NCBI GenBank assembly: GCA_949316235.1
Contig: OX438754.1
Span: forward strand, 7,301,501-7,365,500
Reading direction: 5' to 3'
Length of the DNA: 64,000 bases
Source of the DNA: Oegoconia quadripuncta
Taxonomy: Eukaryota; Arthropoda; Insecta; Lepidoptera; Autostichidae
Made by a program: the position numbers and the translations under genes. The notes below the pieces were generated by a model, which saw nothing but the letters and a program-made list of their open reading frames with translations, did no database searches and had not been told where the DNA came from. Below are positions 48,873 through 61,570 of the stretch, in pieces. The stretch's first letter is position 1; the number at the start of each line of letters is the position of its first letter.

Positions 48873-49301
48873 AAATAATAGATCACTGCAGCGACTGTAA
48901 ACTGAGCAACGAACGTATCATAACTGAAAAAAGAATAGCAAAAATTTTAAACAAAATCCAATGTCAATTGATGAGGAAAAAAACGGAATTGCAAGGAGGC
49001 GAGCGAAGAAAAAGGCAGCATGACATCAATGGAGGCGGCAATGTTACATAATTCGTTCGTTCGGTAATTGGTACCTACGTTTGAGTGCACAATAATTAAT
49101 AATATTTACTTTTACACGCTAAATATTGCCCAATTTTAAAGGCATATTTGGAAAACTCAAGCGTTTGAGCATAGACTGGACATGACTTTTGACTACTATT
49201 GTACACTGTAGTACGTTAGTACTATTACCTATTCTGTGACTGTAGTCAACTCGTCAATTCGAATCCACTCCGACCATTGCACTCTTTATAGCTTACTGAG
49301 T
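48873..49301. other. No gene seen
   Basis: No coding or repeat signal is recognised here. Confidence 0.35.
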
Positions 49302-49390
49302 CATCATCATCAGCCAGTAAACATCCCACTGCAGGGGTATAGGCCTTCCCTCGTATAATGTGGCCCAATGCGGGTTGGGACTTACTGAAT
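49302..49390 (-). mobile_element. SINE-P 3' fragment
   Basis: catcatcatcagccagtaaa, atcccactgcaggggtatag and cccaatgcgggttgg correspond to the tail third of SINE-P. Confidence 0.75.
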
Positions 49391-50615
49391 AGCCCTTTGA
49401 AATTATGGATTAGGCCTTACCTAGGTGCAACCACTAGTATCCACCACATTTCGACTGCCATAACCCAGCGGACATAAACATTTCGGTGTTCAAAATATTA
49501 AAAGTTTAATAATCGAAACAACAATACACGGTTCCCTTTAAAAATATACAGTAATGCATACGGGATAGGGTTTGAACCTATCGCCTTTATAGAACCCGCA
49601 AGTCTACGTTTTTGCTGTAAATAGTCGACATTTACGACACCCACGGGAAAATACGGGCAGGTTCTGTTCTGTGTACGTGCCGGAAATCACCTCTTTTTGC
49701 TTTATTTAAACAACCTTGTAATACCATGGTTTAAGTATTTAAAAACTGTAAACCCTACAGTATATAATCAAAATTTGCGAGTATGATAAAGTATACAGTT
49801 GAATGATAAATTTATAGGTGAGGCCCAGTTAAGCATATTAGATCAACATATTACTGTGGGCCATTTTCTAAAAATGGTCCGTTAAACTGGGGTGAATAAA
49901 GTTTACTTATTATTTTAAATATGTCTTTTGTTTTATGATCAGCAGTACAGATGTTTAAAGTTTACTAAAAGTGTATTTAATTCACCTAGATGAATTATCT
50001 CAGGTGAATTAAGTTTACGAAGCCGATTTTTGGCCATAATGTATCCTATGACACTCTGGAGATCAACATGAATGCACTTCAATATCGTTCAAGCCGTTTA
50101 GGCTACAGAAAGTAATCTACTTCTCTACTTACATACATTCAAATAACATTACCCTCTTTCCTGGGGCAACGGGATAAAAAGAAAACCGTGTGCATTCATA
50201 GTTAAATACACGTCATTACAATAAAGGTCCAACTCTTAAACCGTTTATATAGATTTTTGTTAGTTATTTTCATTTTAAAAGACAACAGAGACTAGCTGGG
50301 TAGACAATAAAAATGTAAATTGGTAAAGCAAAGCCAAAATAGCACGAACCACGCAAACTGGGACCGTCGAGTAAATCTATTCATAATTTTGCCGCAAACC
50401 GCTTATCTGCACGCCATAAATTTTTTGGATATAAAACTTTGCGCATATTAAACATTTTATGCAGATTTATAGTACCGGACTAGTGGCACTGGCAGTGAAA
50501 GAAAGATATAATACCGGCACTCAAGGAATTCGCTTTCATGAACTCCATGGTATAAATTATCAAATTCATTTAGATTTTTTTCGAGTGCTTTACGTTGAGT
50601 TATCAACTGGTCACA
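49391..50615. other. No gene seen; hairpin-rich stretch at 49800-50060
   Basis: The words aggcccagttaa and ttaaactgggg, and gggccatttt and aaaatggtcc, pair as nested hairpins at 49824-49892. ggtgaat(a/t)aagttta recurs at 49892 and 50010. Bases 49620-49690 weakly match the dispersed repeat at 63930-63990. Confidence 0.4.
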
Positions 50616-50690
50616 GAAGCACTCGTGGTGCAGCCACGTTGGTTATTCGTTTTCAATTAGCAAAGTCAGTCAATGGGCACTCGTGGCATT
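50616..50690 (+). mobile_element. 5S-SINE leader fragment
   Basis: agcactcgtggtgcagccac, then tattcgttttcaattagcaa and agtcagtcaatgggc match the leader and first part of the 5S region. The rest is missing. Confidence 0.65.
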
Positions 50691-50754
50691 TAAACGAGTG
50701 TTAAGTTACACTACGTTATCGAATCAGGAATGAAGAAATCCGTAGAGATACGAA

Positions 50755-51112
50755 CGTAACGACATACGAGTAGCTCAGCGGACTAGTAAGTTATAGCTCG
50801 AAGAATGATGGCCGGTAGGGCATTATGGTTCTCGAGCGGAGACTACGCACCGGCAAGTGCAGCGTAGGACGTACACTGCTACGTTGAAGGACCAATCCAA
50901 ACTGATGAAGATTGCGGGAAGGCACACTAGCCGCCCTCCGGGAACAGGCCTTCCCTAGTGAGCGGAAGCATCGCGGGGGGACTTGGAAGCGGTCTACGCC
51001 GAGGAAGGTCGCCATGGGGGTTTAGTCGGTATACCTCCCGATAGGGAGGGGAATCACACATAATGAGACCTATATTCAGCAGTGGATGTCCTGTGGTTGA
51101 TATGATGATGAT
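50755..51112 (+). mobile_element. RTE-like LINE ORF end and tail
   Basis: tagctcgaagaatgatggcc, ctcgagcggagactacgcac and gcgtaggacgtacac parallel the copy at 44510-44610. cctatattcagcagtggatg, tcctgtggttgatatgatga is the family 3' end. Frames are broken, and the minus-strand open frame at 50791-51015 is a shadow. Confidence 0.72.
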
Positions 51113-51409
51113 GACCCTACAGTTTATAATTTATTTTTGTCCTAACCTTACAAAATATCAATGAAAAATATCAATGCGATGGTCATATCATGATGCAAGA
51201 TCGTTGTATTTAAGCAGTAAAGATCTTAAGTATAAAGATCTTAAGTAGGACCAGTTTTTAAGAGGTGACTACTAAAATGGAGCTGGAATATTATTACAAA
51301 AGCGTGGGAAGCTCGATGTGGTGGATGGATCTTTTAAGACAGAGCATGCAACGAATAATAGTACCTGCACCGGCCACCGAGCGATATTACCCCAGGAGTC
51401 ACAGCTTTA

Positions 51410-51545
51410 ATATTTGTTTTAACATCCATGACTCAGGAATAAATGTTCATATTCATCACACAAACATTTACCCGTCGTGGGATTCGAACCCGCAACCGTT
51501 GGTTTCGCTGACAGGGTCACTATCCACTACACCAATCGGTCGTCG
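51410..51545 (-). mobile_element. SINE-B head
   Basis: catccatgactcaggaataa, gggattcgaacccgcaaccg (box B) and ccactacaccaatcggtcgt (box A). The body past the head is missing. Confidence 0.82.
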
Positions 51546-51974
51546 TTTCGTTTCATCAAAGTATGTATGTGTGTCTTCAAAAATTTATCGTCAAATTTAT
51601 TAACAAAATGGTGTCATTTGACAGCCAATCGAATATATTAAAAAAACAATTAGAATAAGAAATTGTAAAAATTACACCTTTTTACTCGACTGAAGCGAGG
51701 GTTGTGTTTTCGCGCGTAACTATGTATATATGTGGGATTCTTTATTTCTTTGCGAAGGCCTCGAAGCGCCCAAACGGCTAGATCGAATTTAATTAATGAG
51801 GTAACGTTAGATTACTCGTAACAGCGCAAGTGTCATAGGATAGATAAAGTCACAAATTAAGTCACAAACAAGTGAACCACAGCGACGTAAGTGATAAAGT
51901 TTGCCAAATGAAAAAAAATGTTCTAGAATTACAATATAGGTATGATAGTTGTAGTTGTAGTTTCGGCACTTAAA

Positions 51975-52165
51975 AAGAATAGGATTACCCATCTCTTCCC
52001 GTGGGTGTCGTGAAAGGCGACTAAGCGACTTTGCACCAAAAAACAACTATGGACTTGCACGTTTTAACGGTGATGGGCTCACCACCTGTCACGTTTGCAT
52101 TTCTGTATATTTCGTAAGGTGAACCGTGGATGTTGTTTCAAGCATTAAATTCTTAATGTTTGTAA
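51975..52165. repeat. Dispersed repeat with tcttcccgtgggtgtcg core
   Basis: catctcttcccgtgggtgtc, gtgaaaggcgactaagcga and caactatggacttgcacg. Weaker copies are at 18965, 16200 and 11120, and an inverted one at the right edge (acccacgggaagag). Unclassified. Confidence 0.55.
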
Positions 52166-52169
52166 GGCA

Positions 52170-53127
52170 CAAACACTAATTTTCGGGATATTTCTGACCA
52201 CCGCATTTAGAATAAAGATCGTGACGTTATGTATGTATGTATATTTCAAGAAGACATTTTTTTCTAAGCAACGTGGAGAGCTTCTAAACCACATAGGCGT
52301 TATACACAGTCAGTTTTTTTTTGTTAGGTGGTCATTTATTATTACTCATTGGGATTGTCATACTGTACCACCATTTTAAAAGTTATTATCATTTGAAATT
52401 ATGCATAGAATATATCCTTAAAGTCTCCGAGGTCGGTAGCCAGACACACTACATATTTGACCTTCTTTTGTAATTAATGCCGCTTCTGGACATTAACCCG
52501 ACTCCAACATTAATAATTCTCATCTATTATTAAAATTCCGTAAATCCAATATCTCTAGGATCTAGATATTAACAATTAGCCAGCTCCTTTATCTGAATAA
52601 TATACCCACTCATTTTAATACTGGACTTTAGAAATTGTTATCACAGCGGTAAATATTTGTAATGAAGATTTTAAAATGAGAAATTTCCCTGTTTTGTCTG
52701 TATAAATTGCGGAAATTTTCATTATGAAATAAAGATCTGTAGCGGATTTTAATGGGCAGGACTTGCACGCTGTACGTAAAACTGAGGTGCGACTTATTCT
52801 TGAAATTTTTTATTAATATTTAGACTTCTCTGTTTAATATAAAGACAAAAGTTTTTGTTATACATGTGAATGTTTCGTCGTAATATATAATTGTCCACGA
52901 GTGAGTGAATTGTCATCCTAAATAATTAATATACTTAACTAGCTTTGTCGAGTGATAACTTAAATAAAAAAAAACTATCGCTCGTATTGCACATGAAAAC
53001 TTCCGAAAGAAATTCTCTAACTGATATTAAAAACGGTTTTAAAATCCGTTGGGTAGTAGGTATAGAACAACTAAATGCACAAACAGACAGACGCGGATAG
53101 CGACTTTTGTTAATTGAAATAATTTTG
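52170..53127. other. No gene seen
   Basis: This is AT-rich sequence with no motif recognised. Confidence 0.35.
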
Positions 53128-53210
53128 TATACTCTGGCCCATACTCCCTCATATACGAGGGACGGCATAAATCCCTGCAGTGGGATGTTTACGAGGTAAT
53201 GATGATGAGT
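53128..53210 (+). mobile_element. SINE-P 3' fragment
   Basis: actctggcccatactccctc, atatacgagggacggc and cctgcagtgggatgtttacg end in gatgatgag. The orientation is opposite to the other copies. Confidence 0.72.
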
Positions 53211-53685
53211 TTGTTGCATAGACATATAAAGTGTGGCTGTATCGACCATGTTTCGACGCCTCAATATCTATGACTGATGTTTAAAAAAAAGTTTATATTG
53301 TGTGTCAAACGAAATTGTGCCTTTTAAAATGATACTTAATTAATAAAAATTAAAAACAGTTCAACCGGTATTGCTTCACAGTAAAAAATAATAAAATAAT
53401 AATAATAATATAACCTCGAAAAATTCTACAACGTTGTTTTATATTAATTAGAAATAGAGCCTAGAAAAGTGATTGTATTACCTATAAATTAGAACCTAGA
53501 GTGTTTTTTAGAGATAAAAGGAAATTTATATCTTAACAATGGCATCTCAATACATTTGTTAGAATTTGTCATATGCCTCTTTAACAATATATAAGGTTCC
53601 TGCTGATATACAAAAATTGGCCTTTGATATATTAAACGACTATTATTAAACGATAATTATGCGCAATGACTATTAGAAAATATCC
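53211..53685. other. No gene seen
   Basis: AT-rich, with an ATAATAATA run at 53390-53410. Bases 53590-53625 may be a scrap of the LINE-J C-terminal region (cctgctgatatacaaaaatt). Confidence 0.35.
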
Positions 53686-53905
53686 GATTTTCTCTTCAAT
53701 TTAAGAGCTATGCTTGTCGCTGGAGTCCTATCCACGCTTCTCTACATTCCGCCTTTTTTTTGACTTCGTGTTACGACACGACGTTACTTTTTCTTTTACT
53801 TGTACCATGTATGTTCTTCTAGGCCTTTCTCTGTCATTTTCGATGTGCAGACCTTATATTACCGTTAATATCGTCACGGCGCCGTTTCCGGCGATACCAG
53901 CGCCA
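53686..53905 (-). mobile_element. Retroelement coding-end remnant
   Basis: On the minus strand it reads RPRRTYMVQVKEK followed by a degraded RRNVEKR and a block equal to 20720-20790. This is the GRPRKTY-type end found in RTE-like ORFs. The frames are broken. Confidence 0.5.
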
Positions 53906-54362
53906 CCAAGTTTCTAGATAGTCAGTTGACCGTTGGAATAATGAATTCTATCGCTAATTTATCGCTATCTGCGACATATATATAAATAAATACTCAAAAA
54001 AATGTATACCGAATAAATAACATTAACATACCACATAACCTATCCAATCTACATATATATAGTACGAAGTATATACAAGTATATACATTATCAATACTCA
54101 TATTATGGTAAATAATTAAATAATTCCTATAATACTGAGGAGAAATCATAAAGACAAATAATGCTCTTTTACTCTTTTCTTCAAAATTTCTAACGATGGA
54201 CTTGCGCTGATTGCATGCGGTAGTGCGTTCCACAGTCTCACTGACCGAATCGTAAACGAATCACTATAACGTGTTGTCAAGTGTGATGGGCATTTAAGCA
54301 TGAGGGATGTGGCTGTTCTGCAAGGTTTACCTCGGGGAACAAGATAGTCAAATCGCTCACGA
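53906..54362. other. No gene seen
   Basis: Bases 54190-54360 (gcggtagtgcgttccacagt) may be another LINE C-terminal stretch on the minus strand, but the match is too weak to place in a family. Confidence 0.3.
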
Positions 54363-54785
54363 AGGTAAGGTCAAAGTCAAAGTCAAAGTCAAAAAATATT
54401 TATTTCGTAGGATAAAGATTATCACTTGAAAACGTCACATTTTTTATCTTAATATTAAAATTATTGACATTTTTGCTCATTCGCAAAGCAGATTCCCCAG
54501 AGAAGAACGAGCAAGAAACTCAAGGGTTGCTCTTTTAAATAAGTTTCGGTTACAATTATATTATATTGTATAATTAGGCTGAATATCGCCGAGCGGTCTA
54601 TGTCCATGCTTGCTTATCATCCAGATAGTCAGAAATTTTATAATAGCCTTTGGTAAATAATGTCTGGTTTATGATGGTCTTGAATTTATTTAAAGGTAAA
54701 TTTTGAATGTCCACTGGAACCTTATTATAAAAGCGTATACATTGCCCCTTAAATGACTGAATAAGGGGGAAAATATCCGATTACT
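54363..54785 (-). mobile_element. LINE-J 3' end
   Basis: The minus strand encodes [15 protein letters not shown] and [17 protein letters not shown] at the ORF end. The 3' end is a tandem caaagt repeat (54367-54391), that is, (ttgact)n on the element strand. 5'-truncated at about 54785. Confidence 0.82.
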
Positions 54786-55046
54786 TGAGAGATAAAAATG
54801 CATGTAACTGGCCGCTCGATTGTCAAGTTATTTCTTTATTTGTATTAATATAAGAAAGTATTCCTACGATTAAAGAAGACAAACCTTTGAGTTTCTTGGA
54901 CTTCTCTTCAAAGAAGAACTGTAAATTCCGAACGTCTGGTAGCTTCAAATCTATTTCCAAGTGTAAATTTTACTTATGAAAGTAAAATATTATTTTTGTT
55001 GCCAAGTAGGTGCTTAAGTACTTTTTAGATTTTTTAAAATATTTTA
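54786..55046. other. No gene seen
   Basis: No motif is recognised here. Confidence 0.35.
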
Positions 55047-55275
55047 CTAACAATAATACCAAAATTAAACCATAACCAAAAATTTACGTTCGTATATTTC
55101 ATTTTGCTCTAATCAGTTGAACGGAAATTAGCCTAGTATTTTTAATACCCCTGGTAAGCTCTAAATGTTTTGCATTTGGCTATAACTTTGGTAATGACAA
55201 AAATACGCGATACTATTATTTACATTAGCTAAACCAAATCTAAACCAAAATCAAATGCGTTCCGTACGAACGGTA
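55047..55275. mobile_element. MITE-like element related to 26596-27113
   Basis: gaacggaaattagcctagta is the inverse of the taggttaatttccgtt block at 27003. Both ends carry accaaaattaaacc / ggtttagatttggt type motifs. The GC-rich terminal repeats of the other copy are not found, so this is a relative or an old copy. Confidence 0.45.
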
Positions 55276-56151
55276 AAATAACAATAATTAATAATAAATA
55301 TCTCAGGCGACATAAACCTTCACCGCGCCGGACATGCTACAAGTGCAGGTCTGGCTACGTTGACAGTTACGATAGATTCGAAATTCAATCTATCTATTCA
55401 TTCTAGTCATTTCAGTTAACTCTTGATAATAATTTACGTGTTTGACACAGTTTGTACTATTTCGTCCCGTTCATGTGACGCATATTGATTAAATAGAAAT
55501 GAAAGTATTCCGACAGCGCAATTGTCTCGATAAAAATCCTCTCCACCGTTTGCTAGATTTGTTTATTTTCATCTGATGTAATCCTCTTAAACCTTGAAAA
55601 TTTGTTAACGTGAAAGCAAGGTACATAAACAAAAATCCATTTGAAACAAGATTCGTAGCGACCCGATTCAGAAACAATTAGGGGTCCCATAATGATGGCG
55701 AGCCGTCCGTAAAACAGAAGGGTCTCTTGGTAATATTTTTGATATAATGACAGTTCTAATGGTTGGAAACAATAAACAAACCCGTATAAATGTATAAATT
55801 TGTATTCATAATAATTCTATATCGAGGGAACTCGACCCGTGACATTCTATACAATAAAATACAAAATACTCTTTATCACAAAATCAGTTACAAAGACTTT
55901 TGATGATTAAAATAACAACAAATAGGCTGCGTTATCACCAAAAACCCAACTAAAAAACCTACTTCCAATTCTATATCGAACGTCAAGTTTGATATTTCGA
56001 TTCGGGCGATTTTACTGAATTTAGAATGTCACGGAAGATGATCGAAGATCACAGACCTTCCTAAAGATAATTCCGAAGTTACGTCATATCACGATACACT
56101 ATCTTTCGAAAATATAAAACACTTAGCTATTGACTATTTTTTAGAAAGTCA

Positions 56152-56498
56152 TATATCCAAATTTGTTTTTTATTTGGAAAATGGAATATTATTTCAAGGT
56201 TTCACATGAAATATTTTTTTAATTTCTGGGCTAAATCACATAATAAAAAAAATTGAGCAGAGCTCTTTCAATGTGCTTCCCATAATCATTTCTTTGATTC
56301 GCTGAAACTTTTATAAAGCGGTTACTTTTAAAAATTAACGCTGCCTATACTTAACTTAATGTTATCCGATAATACACTCAAAGTTTAGCTAAATTTGGAT
56401 TTGCCGTTCCCAAGAAATCAAAAATGTTAGTATTGAGAAAACAGTCTTAATGAAATTCTTCATACAAAACGCCAAGTTCATAGGTAAGGACCTAATAT
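56152..56498. repeat. Unclassified dispersed repeat, copy 2
   Basis: It matches 40751-41099 over its full length in the same orientation. Flanking sequences differ on both sides, so it is a dispersed repeat, not part of a larger duplication. Confidence 0.8.
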
Positions 56499-56739
56499 AT
56501 TGAACCAGTGACAGGTAGCAACCTCATTATGTGTGTGGAAATACTACGATCATCAACCCGCCTGCGCAGCGCAGCGTGCTGATTAGGGTAAATCCTCCGA
56601 TGTAAAGCTATGCAAAACTCATTATGGAGAGGCTTATGTCGAGTAGCAGACGTTTGTAATATGTTAGTACATTGATAAAGTTTATAGTGTGTTGGCTGAC
56701 TTAACCTACGTCCTCTTGTTCATGTACAACATTATTTTA

Positions 56740-56960
56740 ACCGACTCCCAAAAAGTTGTACCTGAGGTATAATGTTCGTCCGATGTATTTTTTTTAGTGT
56801 ATATTTCGTCAATAATTGTTAACCGATTTTAATGATTGTTTTTTCTTGATAGGGTTTATCACTCCTATCCTATCCTATCAGAGTCCTATTTGAATTTGGT
56901 TAACATTTGATGATGCACTCCGGACATAGAGAGTGGAACTTTACTGTAGTCCGTTGTTTT
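56740..56960 (+). repeat. Dispersed repeat shared with 8190-8520
   Basis: aattgttaaccgattttaat, ttcttgatagggtttatcac and catttgatgatgcactccgg follow the same order as in intron 5 but without the MITE. Confidence 0.55.
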
Positions 56961-57329
56961 GCCAATTTTTGGCAGTTCAATTATATTTGAAAATGTTAGC
57001 AAAGATTCTTTGAGAAAGCTAGAGATTTTACTAAAGAAAATGTTACGTTCCACCATGGTTCCGGTAGTTGATCCCCAGACACTAGTTTAATACACTCACA
57101 AGTGGGGCTTATCTTCGAAATGGGCTTTTTATGTTGCTCTTACAGATGTGACGACACGGGAAATAATCTGTAGGCTCACAGAGTTTACGACTGTGTTGTC
57201 ACTTAAGAGATGGAACGGGTGTATCCTAAATCTTACTTAGTCGTGATTTAATTTAGGTGAGTAATAAAACAGGCTACTACCTACGAGCGTTTCAAGAAAA
57301 TCATCGTAAGCTTAGGAATAGGTAGTCAG

Positions 57330-57540
57330 TTTTAAACTTCGATGCAAAAAATAATTGTGTGTTATAAATTTAAAGCCTTTTCTACGTGTGTATGTTTTTC
57401 TGTGATATTGTAGCGCCAAAATGGTAGGTCCATTTTGAAAATGTTTATTTAACTTTTTTATAAAGGTGGTATTCGCAAGATGAATCACCATCAACCATGC
57501 TTGATGCAAATCGGTTTGGTCGTTTTCATGGCATTTAACG
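57330..57540. repeat. Decayed dispersed repeat
   Basis: acgtgtgtatgtttttctgt, gcgccaaaatgg and caaccatgcttgatgcaaat match the layout at 12140-12275. Confidence 0.45.
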
Positions 57541-57659
57541 TAGTCTTTTAGACATTTTGAGCAAATTTTTAGTTAGCTACCATCTCCCTATTTGTCCTAG
57601 CTACATACCTATTACTAGATTTCAATTAAAATGTAGTATAAAGTAAACTGAGAAGCTAG

Positions 57660-58745
57660 TTTTAGAAACGAGGCAAAACTTGAAGCTCCAGGAAACCATG
57701 AGATAACAATATTTGCTGATGGGTGTCATCAGCAAATATTGTTATGCAAATAGCAAATATGTATCCTTGCTCTTCAAAGTTAGGAGACGACAGAAAACTC
57801 TTGACGACGTGAATAGTGCTATCTCTAAAGTGGTTGGTTGAATGGTTTACGTCAAATAAGCTACTTCTTAATGAAAAAAAAACCAAATGCATAAAATTTT
57901 CAGTACCTAATGTCAAACAGGTAGCTAGTACTATTTAATAAAAAACGAGGAGTTGGAGCTTGTGAACACTACTCTATATCTAGGTATTATGTTAGATAAA
58001 GTATTACAAAGGGTGTCGAAACGTCTCAGTTCTGCAGTGTTAGCTATTAAAAAACGTGGACATCGCGAGGCTGGTACACTTCAGCAATTTCCATAGCATA
58101 ATGGCTTATGGCATTCTGTTATGGAGAAATTCCACGGACATAAATTGTATTTTTGTTCTGCAGAAGCGAGCGGTTCGTGCGTTCTACAAGCTAGGCTCCC
58201 GAGTATCTCTGAAGAATAAATTTCAGGAAATCAATATATAACTTTGGCATCGCAATATATTTACGAAAACTTAATGTACTTAAGAAAGAATCTGTATTTG
58301 TTTAGGAAAAATTGTGAAATACACAATGTAAACACAAGATATAATAATAAACTTGCTGTCCATAGCAGTCGCTTACACAAAGTCACTTCAAGTCATTCAA
58401 GGGACACTGTATACGCTTTTATAATAAGGTTTCGGTAGACATTCAAAATTAACTATACGTCAAAGGCTATTATAACATTTCTGAATATCTGGATGATAAG
58501 AATGCGTGTATGAACCGCTCGGCAATACCCAGTATATTTTATTTTTATTTTTCTTTCTCGAATCATAAATTTAACAATTATTTCAAATTGTATTTGTATT
58601 GACTTATTTAAAAAGAGCAACCCCTGAGTTTCTTGCTCGTTCTCCTCTGGAGACTACCTAGTGAATGAGCGATAACGTAAGTCATGACGATTTCAAATGT
58701 TATCTTATAACTTACGAAATAAAACATTTTTGATTTGATTTGCTC
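57660..58745 (+). mobile_element. LINE-J copy, 3' half, decayed, with a palindrome at the active site
   Basis: TIFAD is followed by a 19-bp perfect palindrome (57703-57745) that replaces the rest of the FADDTS motif. Then come DDVNSAISKVV-like codons, SNFHSIMAYGILLWRN, RAVRAFYKLGSRVSLKNKF and a broken end with YLDDKN. The 3' end is aaataaaacatttttgattt with gattt repeats. Several stops and shifts. Confidence 0.82.
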
Positions 58746-58749
58746 ATAG

Positions 58750-59660
58750 GCGGTATGTCCCAATATAATGGATCACTGGATGACGGATCCCGTCACTCGG
58801 CATGATAGATTAATAGGTACTAAGGATGATTATAAGAATCATAAACAACAGACCCAGTTTATCGATGGCTTTGAATTTCTAATAGAAAATATTTTTTTTG
58901 TGTATTGCTGATTAGTAATCGATACTGTACGATAAAATCTCAGATTTGAACAGTGACTGGTGGATATGTCTACTGAATAGATCTGCCGAAACGTGTCTTA
59001 GAAAAATCCTTCAAAGTAACAATAAATTCTATGTAAATTAGCATGTAGATGTTATCGTATGATGATCGATGGGCTTGAGTTCCGAGTCCTGACGTCAAAC
59101 AGGACCGCCGGAGGGAACGTCAAACTGGATCCGAACGGGGGAAGGGATCCTTTTCAATTATTGACATTCTCAAAATAATTTCGCCTTTTACCAGAATCTG
59201 ATCTACAACTTTTTGACAAGCAAGTTACAACGTTGCCAAATCTTGATTGATTTTGTTTAGTAAAATAATATTTGTTTCAATTTCTAAGCGCTACGGTCTA
59301 CGAATTCATTAAAATTATCTGTAGCTCTATTTACTTTTAGATCTATTTTGCTTATAATTAACGTAGATCTAGTGAAAATTACTGTCGATAACAATATTTA
59401 CTTTCCGTTTATACATTTTATATTATTTTAAATTCTTGTTTTGTTTGTGGTTTGTTTTATATTCTATAGCTAGTTTTTAACCCCTGCGACGAATAACTAC
59501 AAGTGTACGCATAAGAACGGAACAAGATAGACCGTACAGTTATTTTAATAGATTTAGATGACATTTAATCAATGTTTAGAGTTGAATAACTTATATAAAA
59601 ATATTTGTAAATTAATCGGTGATTCTCTCTTCAGTCATTATTATCATAATTTACTAAGTT
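58750..59660. other. No gene seen
   Basis: No coding or repeat signal is recognised here; 59095-59155 is a short purine-rich G+C patch. Confidence 0.35.
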
Positions 59661-59664
59661 TCCT

Positions 59665-59790
59665 ATTTCAATGCTCGGGTTGACTGGAAGAGATCTCTTA
59701 AAGAGATAAGTCCACCTTTGTACGTGACCTATTGTTTGTACTCTGTTATTGTAATATTTTGGTGCAATAAAGAATATATATAAATACGAA
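59665..59790 (+). mobile_element. LINE-F 3' tail
   Basis: tcgggttgactggaagagat, agagataagtccacctttgt, gtgacctattgtttgtactc and ttggtgcaataaag, then a tatata tail. It is the best copy of this 3' end. Confidence 0.65.
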
Positions 59791-60038
59791 CGGTATCTTT
59801 TTGAAATCGGATCGGAAGTGAAATCAGTAATCGACATCTTAGCAAAATAATTGTTATTTACAAAATGATAAAAGATATAAATAAAATTCATTATGGGATG
59901 GAATGCTTTCAACTCTAACACGTGATATATTTGTTTGACAGCGTTGTGCGTGTGGGAGTGTCACAGGGAGTCTTTCTCCAGATATACCTATCTAAATAAC
60001 CCGTGGCCTTATAGCTTGTGTCCTAAGGGTAAATGTGC

Positions 60039-60131
60039 TTTTTTTATGCACAACAAGTTAGCACTTGACCTCGATCATACCTGATGTTAAGTGAAGATGA
60101 GGCCGGAGGTGGAAGCGTGCTGACCCGGAAT
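60039..60131 (-). mobile_element. SINE-A 3' fragment
   Basis: A T-run, atgcacaacaagttagcact and gatgttaagtgaagatgagg, truncated at gacccgga. Confidence 0.8.
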
Positions 60132-60164
60132 TGTTTTGCAGCAGGAATTTGTTTAACATAAGTA

Positions 60165-60362
60165 ATAAATACCCTTTGACATACACACAGCGCCATTTAA
60201 TTCCACACTAACTACATAGTTGCTTGATAGACTAGACAAATACATTTTTTTTGTAAATAAATGAAAAACATCCGTAACTCGGGTACACATGTCCGCATTC
60301 ATCATACAAACATATGCCCCTAACGGGATTCGAACCCGCGACCTTTTGGTATATTCACCAAA
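60165..60362 (-). mobile_element. SINE-C copy
   Basis: acacacagcgccatttaatt and gcttgatagactagac (body), a T-run, ccgcattcatcatacaaaca, and the head with gggattcgaacccgcgacct. It shows the body-to-head order of the family. Confidence 0.75.
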
Positions 60363-61289
60363 ACTCGTTTACCTATACGTATATATTTAAAATTTTCTTA
60401 AAACGTAATAGGCGATACAAGTACATACATTCATACGGCACGACCTTTAGTATCACCACATGGATTAATGGCAATGAAATTGTAATCTACCCTCTTCGAC
60501 CCAATTTTCTATTACGTAACTTGAGACATACATGTTTTTTATTTTTCAGCTACCACCAAAACTCCAATTTTATGAAAATTTCCCGTATATAACTGTGATT
60601 AATAATAATAGTAAGACATTTACTCATCGAATAAAAAAACGAAAATAAGGAAAAAACCACACCAAACCCACATAAAAAAATGGTGGAATTCTAGCTAATG
60701 TGAATAATCCCGGAGGGTCGAGCGACGGATAAGGGTTTTAAATATTCACTTAGTAAAACTGTTACAATAATGTATAACCATCAAAAACGAATACAACAAA
60801 CAAAAACTTAAATAAAATTAATTCAAAATAAACTCAAAACATATTTAATAATAGAAACCCTTCGTATAAATAACGCGAAGCAAGAAACTAAGTTGGCGCA
60901 GCTCAGTAAAAAGAAATGAAATAATTATGATTCGTGTCAGAAAACGTATTTTTCCAGTATCGTGTAAGAACCAATGTTCGCATTGTTAAGAAAGTTATGA
61001 GGGTAGGAGATGAATAATGTAGAAGTGGCACAATTCCGCTCACTGGGATACCAACGCGTGTTCAGCATTCAAGTAAAACGTCCCTTATCCTATAGGTACA
61101 AAAACTGACTAGTAGGTACATGATGTTCTTGAATAATAAACTTCGTATAATATCGAATTTGTATTCAGTGACGAAAAGCAAATGTTGGATAATAATAGAA
61201 AATACGACTTTACTAGTTGGGTTCTAGAGAAGCTCGCTATGTTTGCATGTGTTGGAAAAAATGTAATTTTAGATACAGTATGCATTTAA
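60363..61289. other. No gene seen
   Basis: This is AT-rich sequence with no motif recognised. Confidence 0.35.
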
Positions 61290-61522
61290 ATGACTTGGTT
61301 TTTGTTATTTGTAATTTTAAATGGTATTTGCATATTAACTATGTCTCCCGAGGCCATGTGCTCGATACCCATTGCATTCCTTAGCCTAGTGCAGTTCGAT
61401 CGATGGAGTTCTGAAATTCATTTAGTCTCCAGGCTATGGACACAGATTACTATGGCTTCTAGAGTTTCTACCTATCTTGAGCTACACAGTTTTAAATCTT
61501 ACTTTTTCGTCTTTTCGAAAGA

Positions 61523-61570
61523 AAAGCCGGTATTAAGTTCAGTTGAAAAACTGAACTTAATACCGGCTTT
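61523..61570. repeat. Perfect 22-bp palindrome with a GAAA loop
   Basis: The arms 61523-61544 and 61549-61570 are exact inverted complements starting aaagccggtattaagttc, with gaaa between. If transcribed it would form a 22-bp stem closed by a GNRA tetraloop. It lies inside a 106-codon plus-strand open frame (61290-61610) that has a hydrophobic start but no known motif. Confidence 0.9.
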
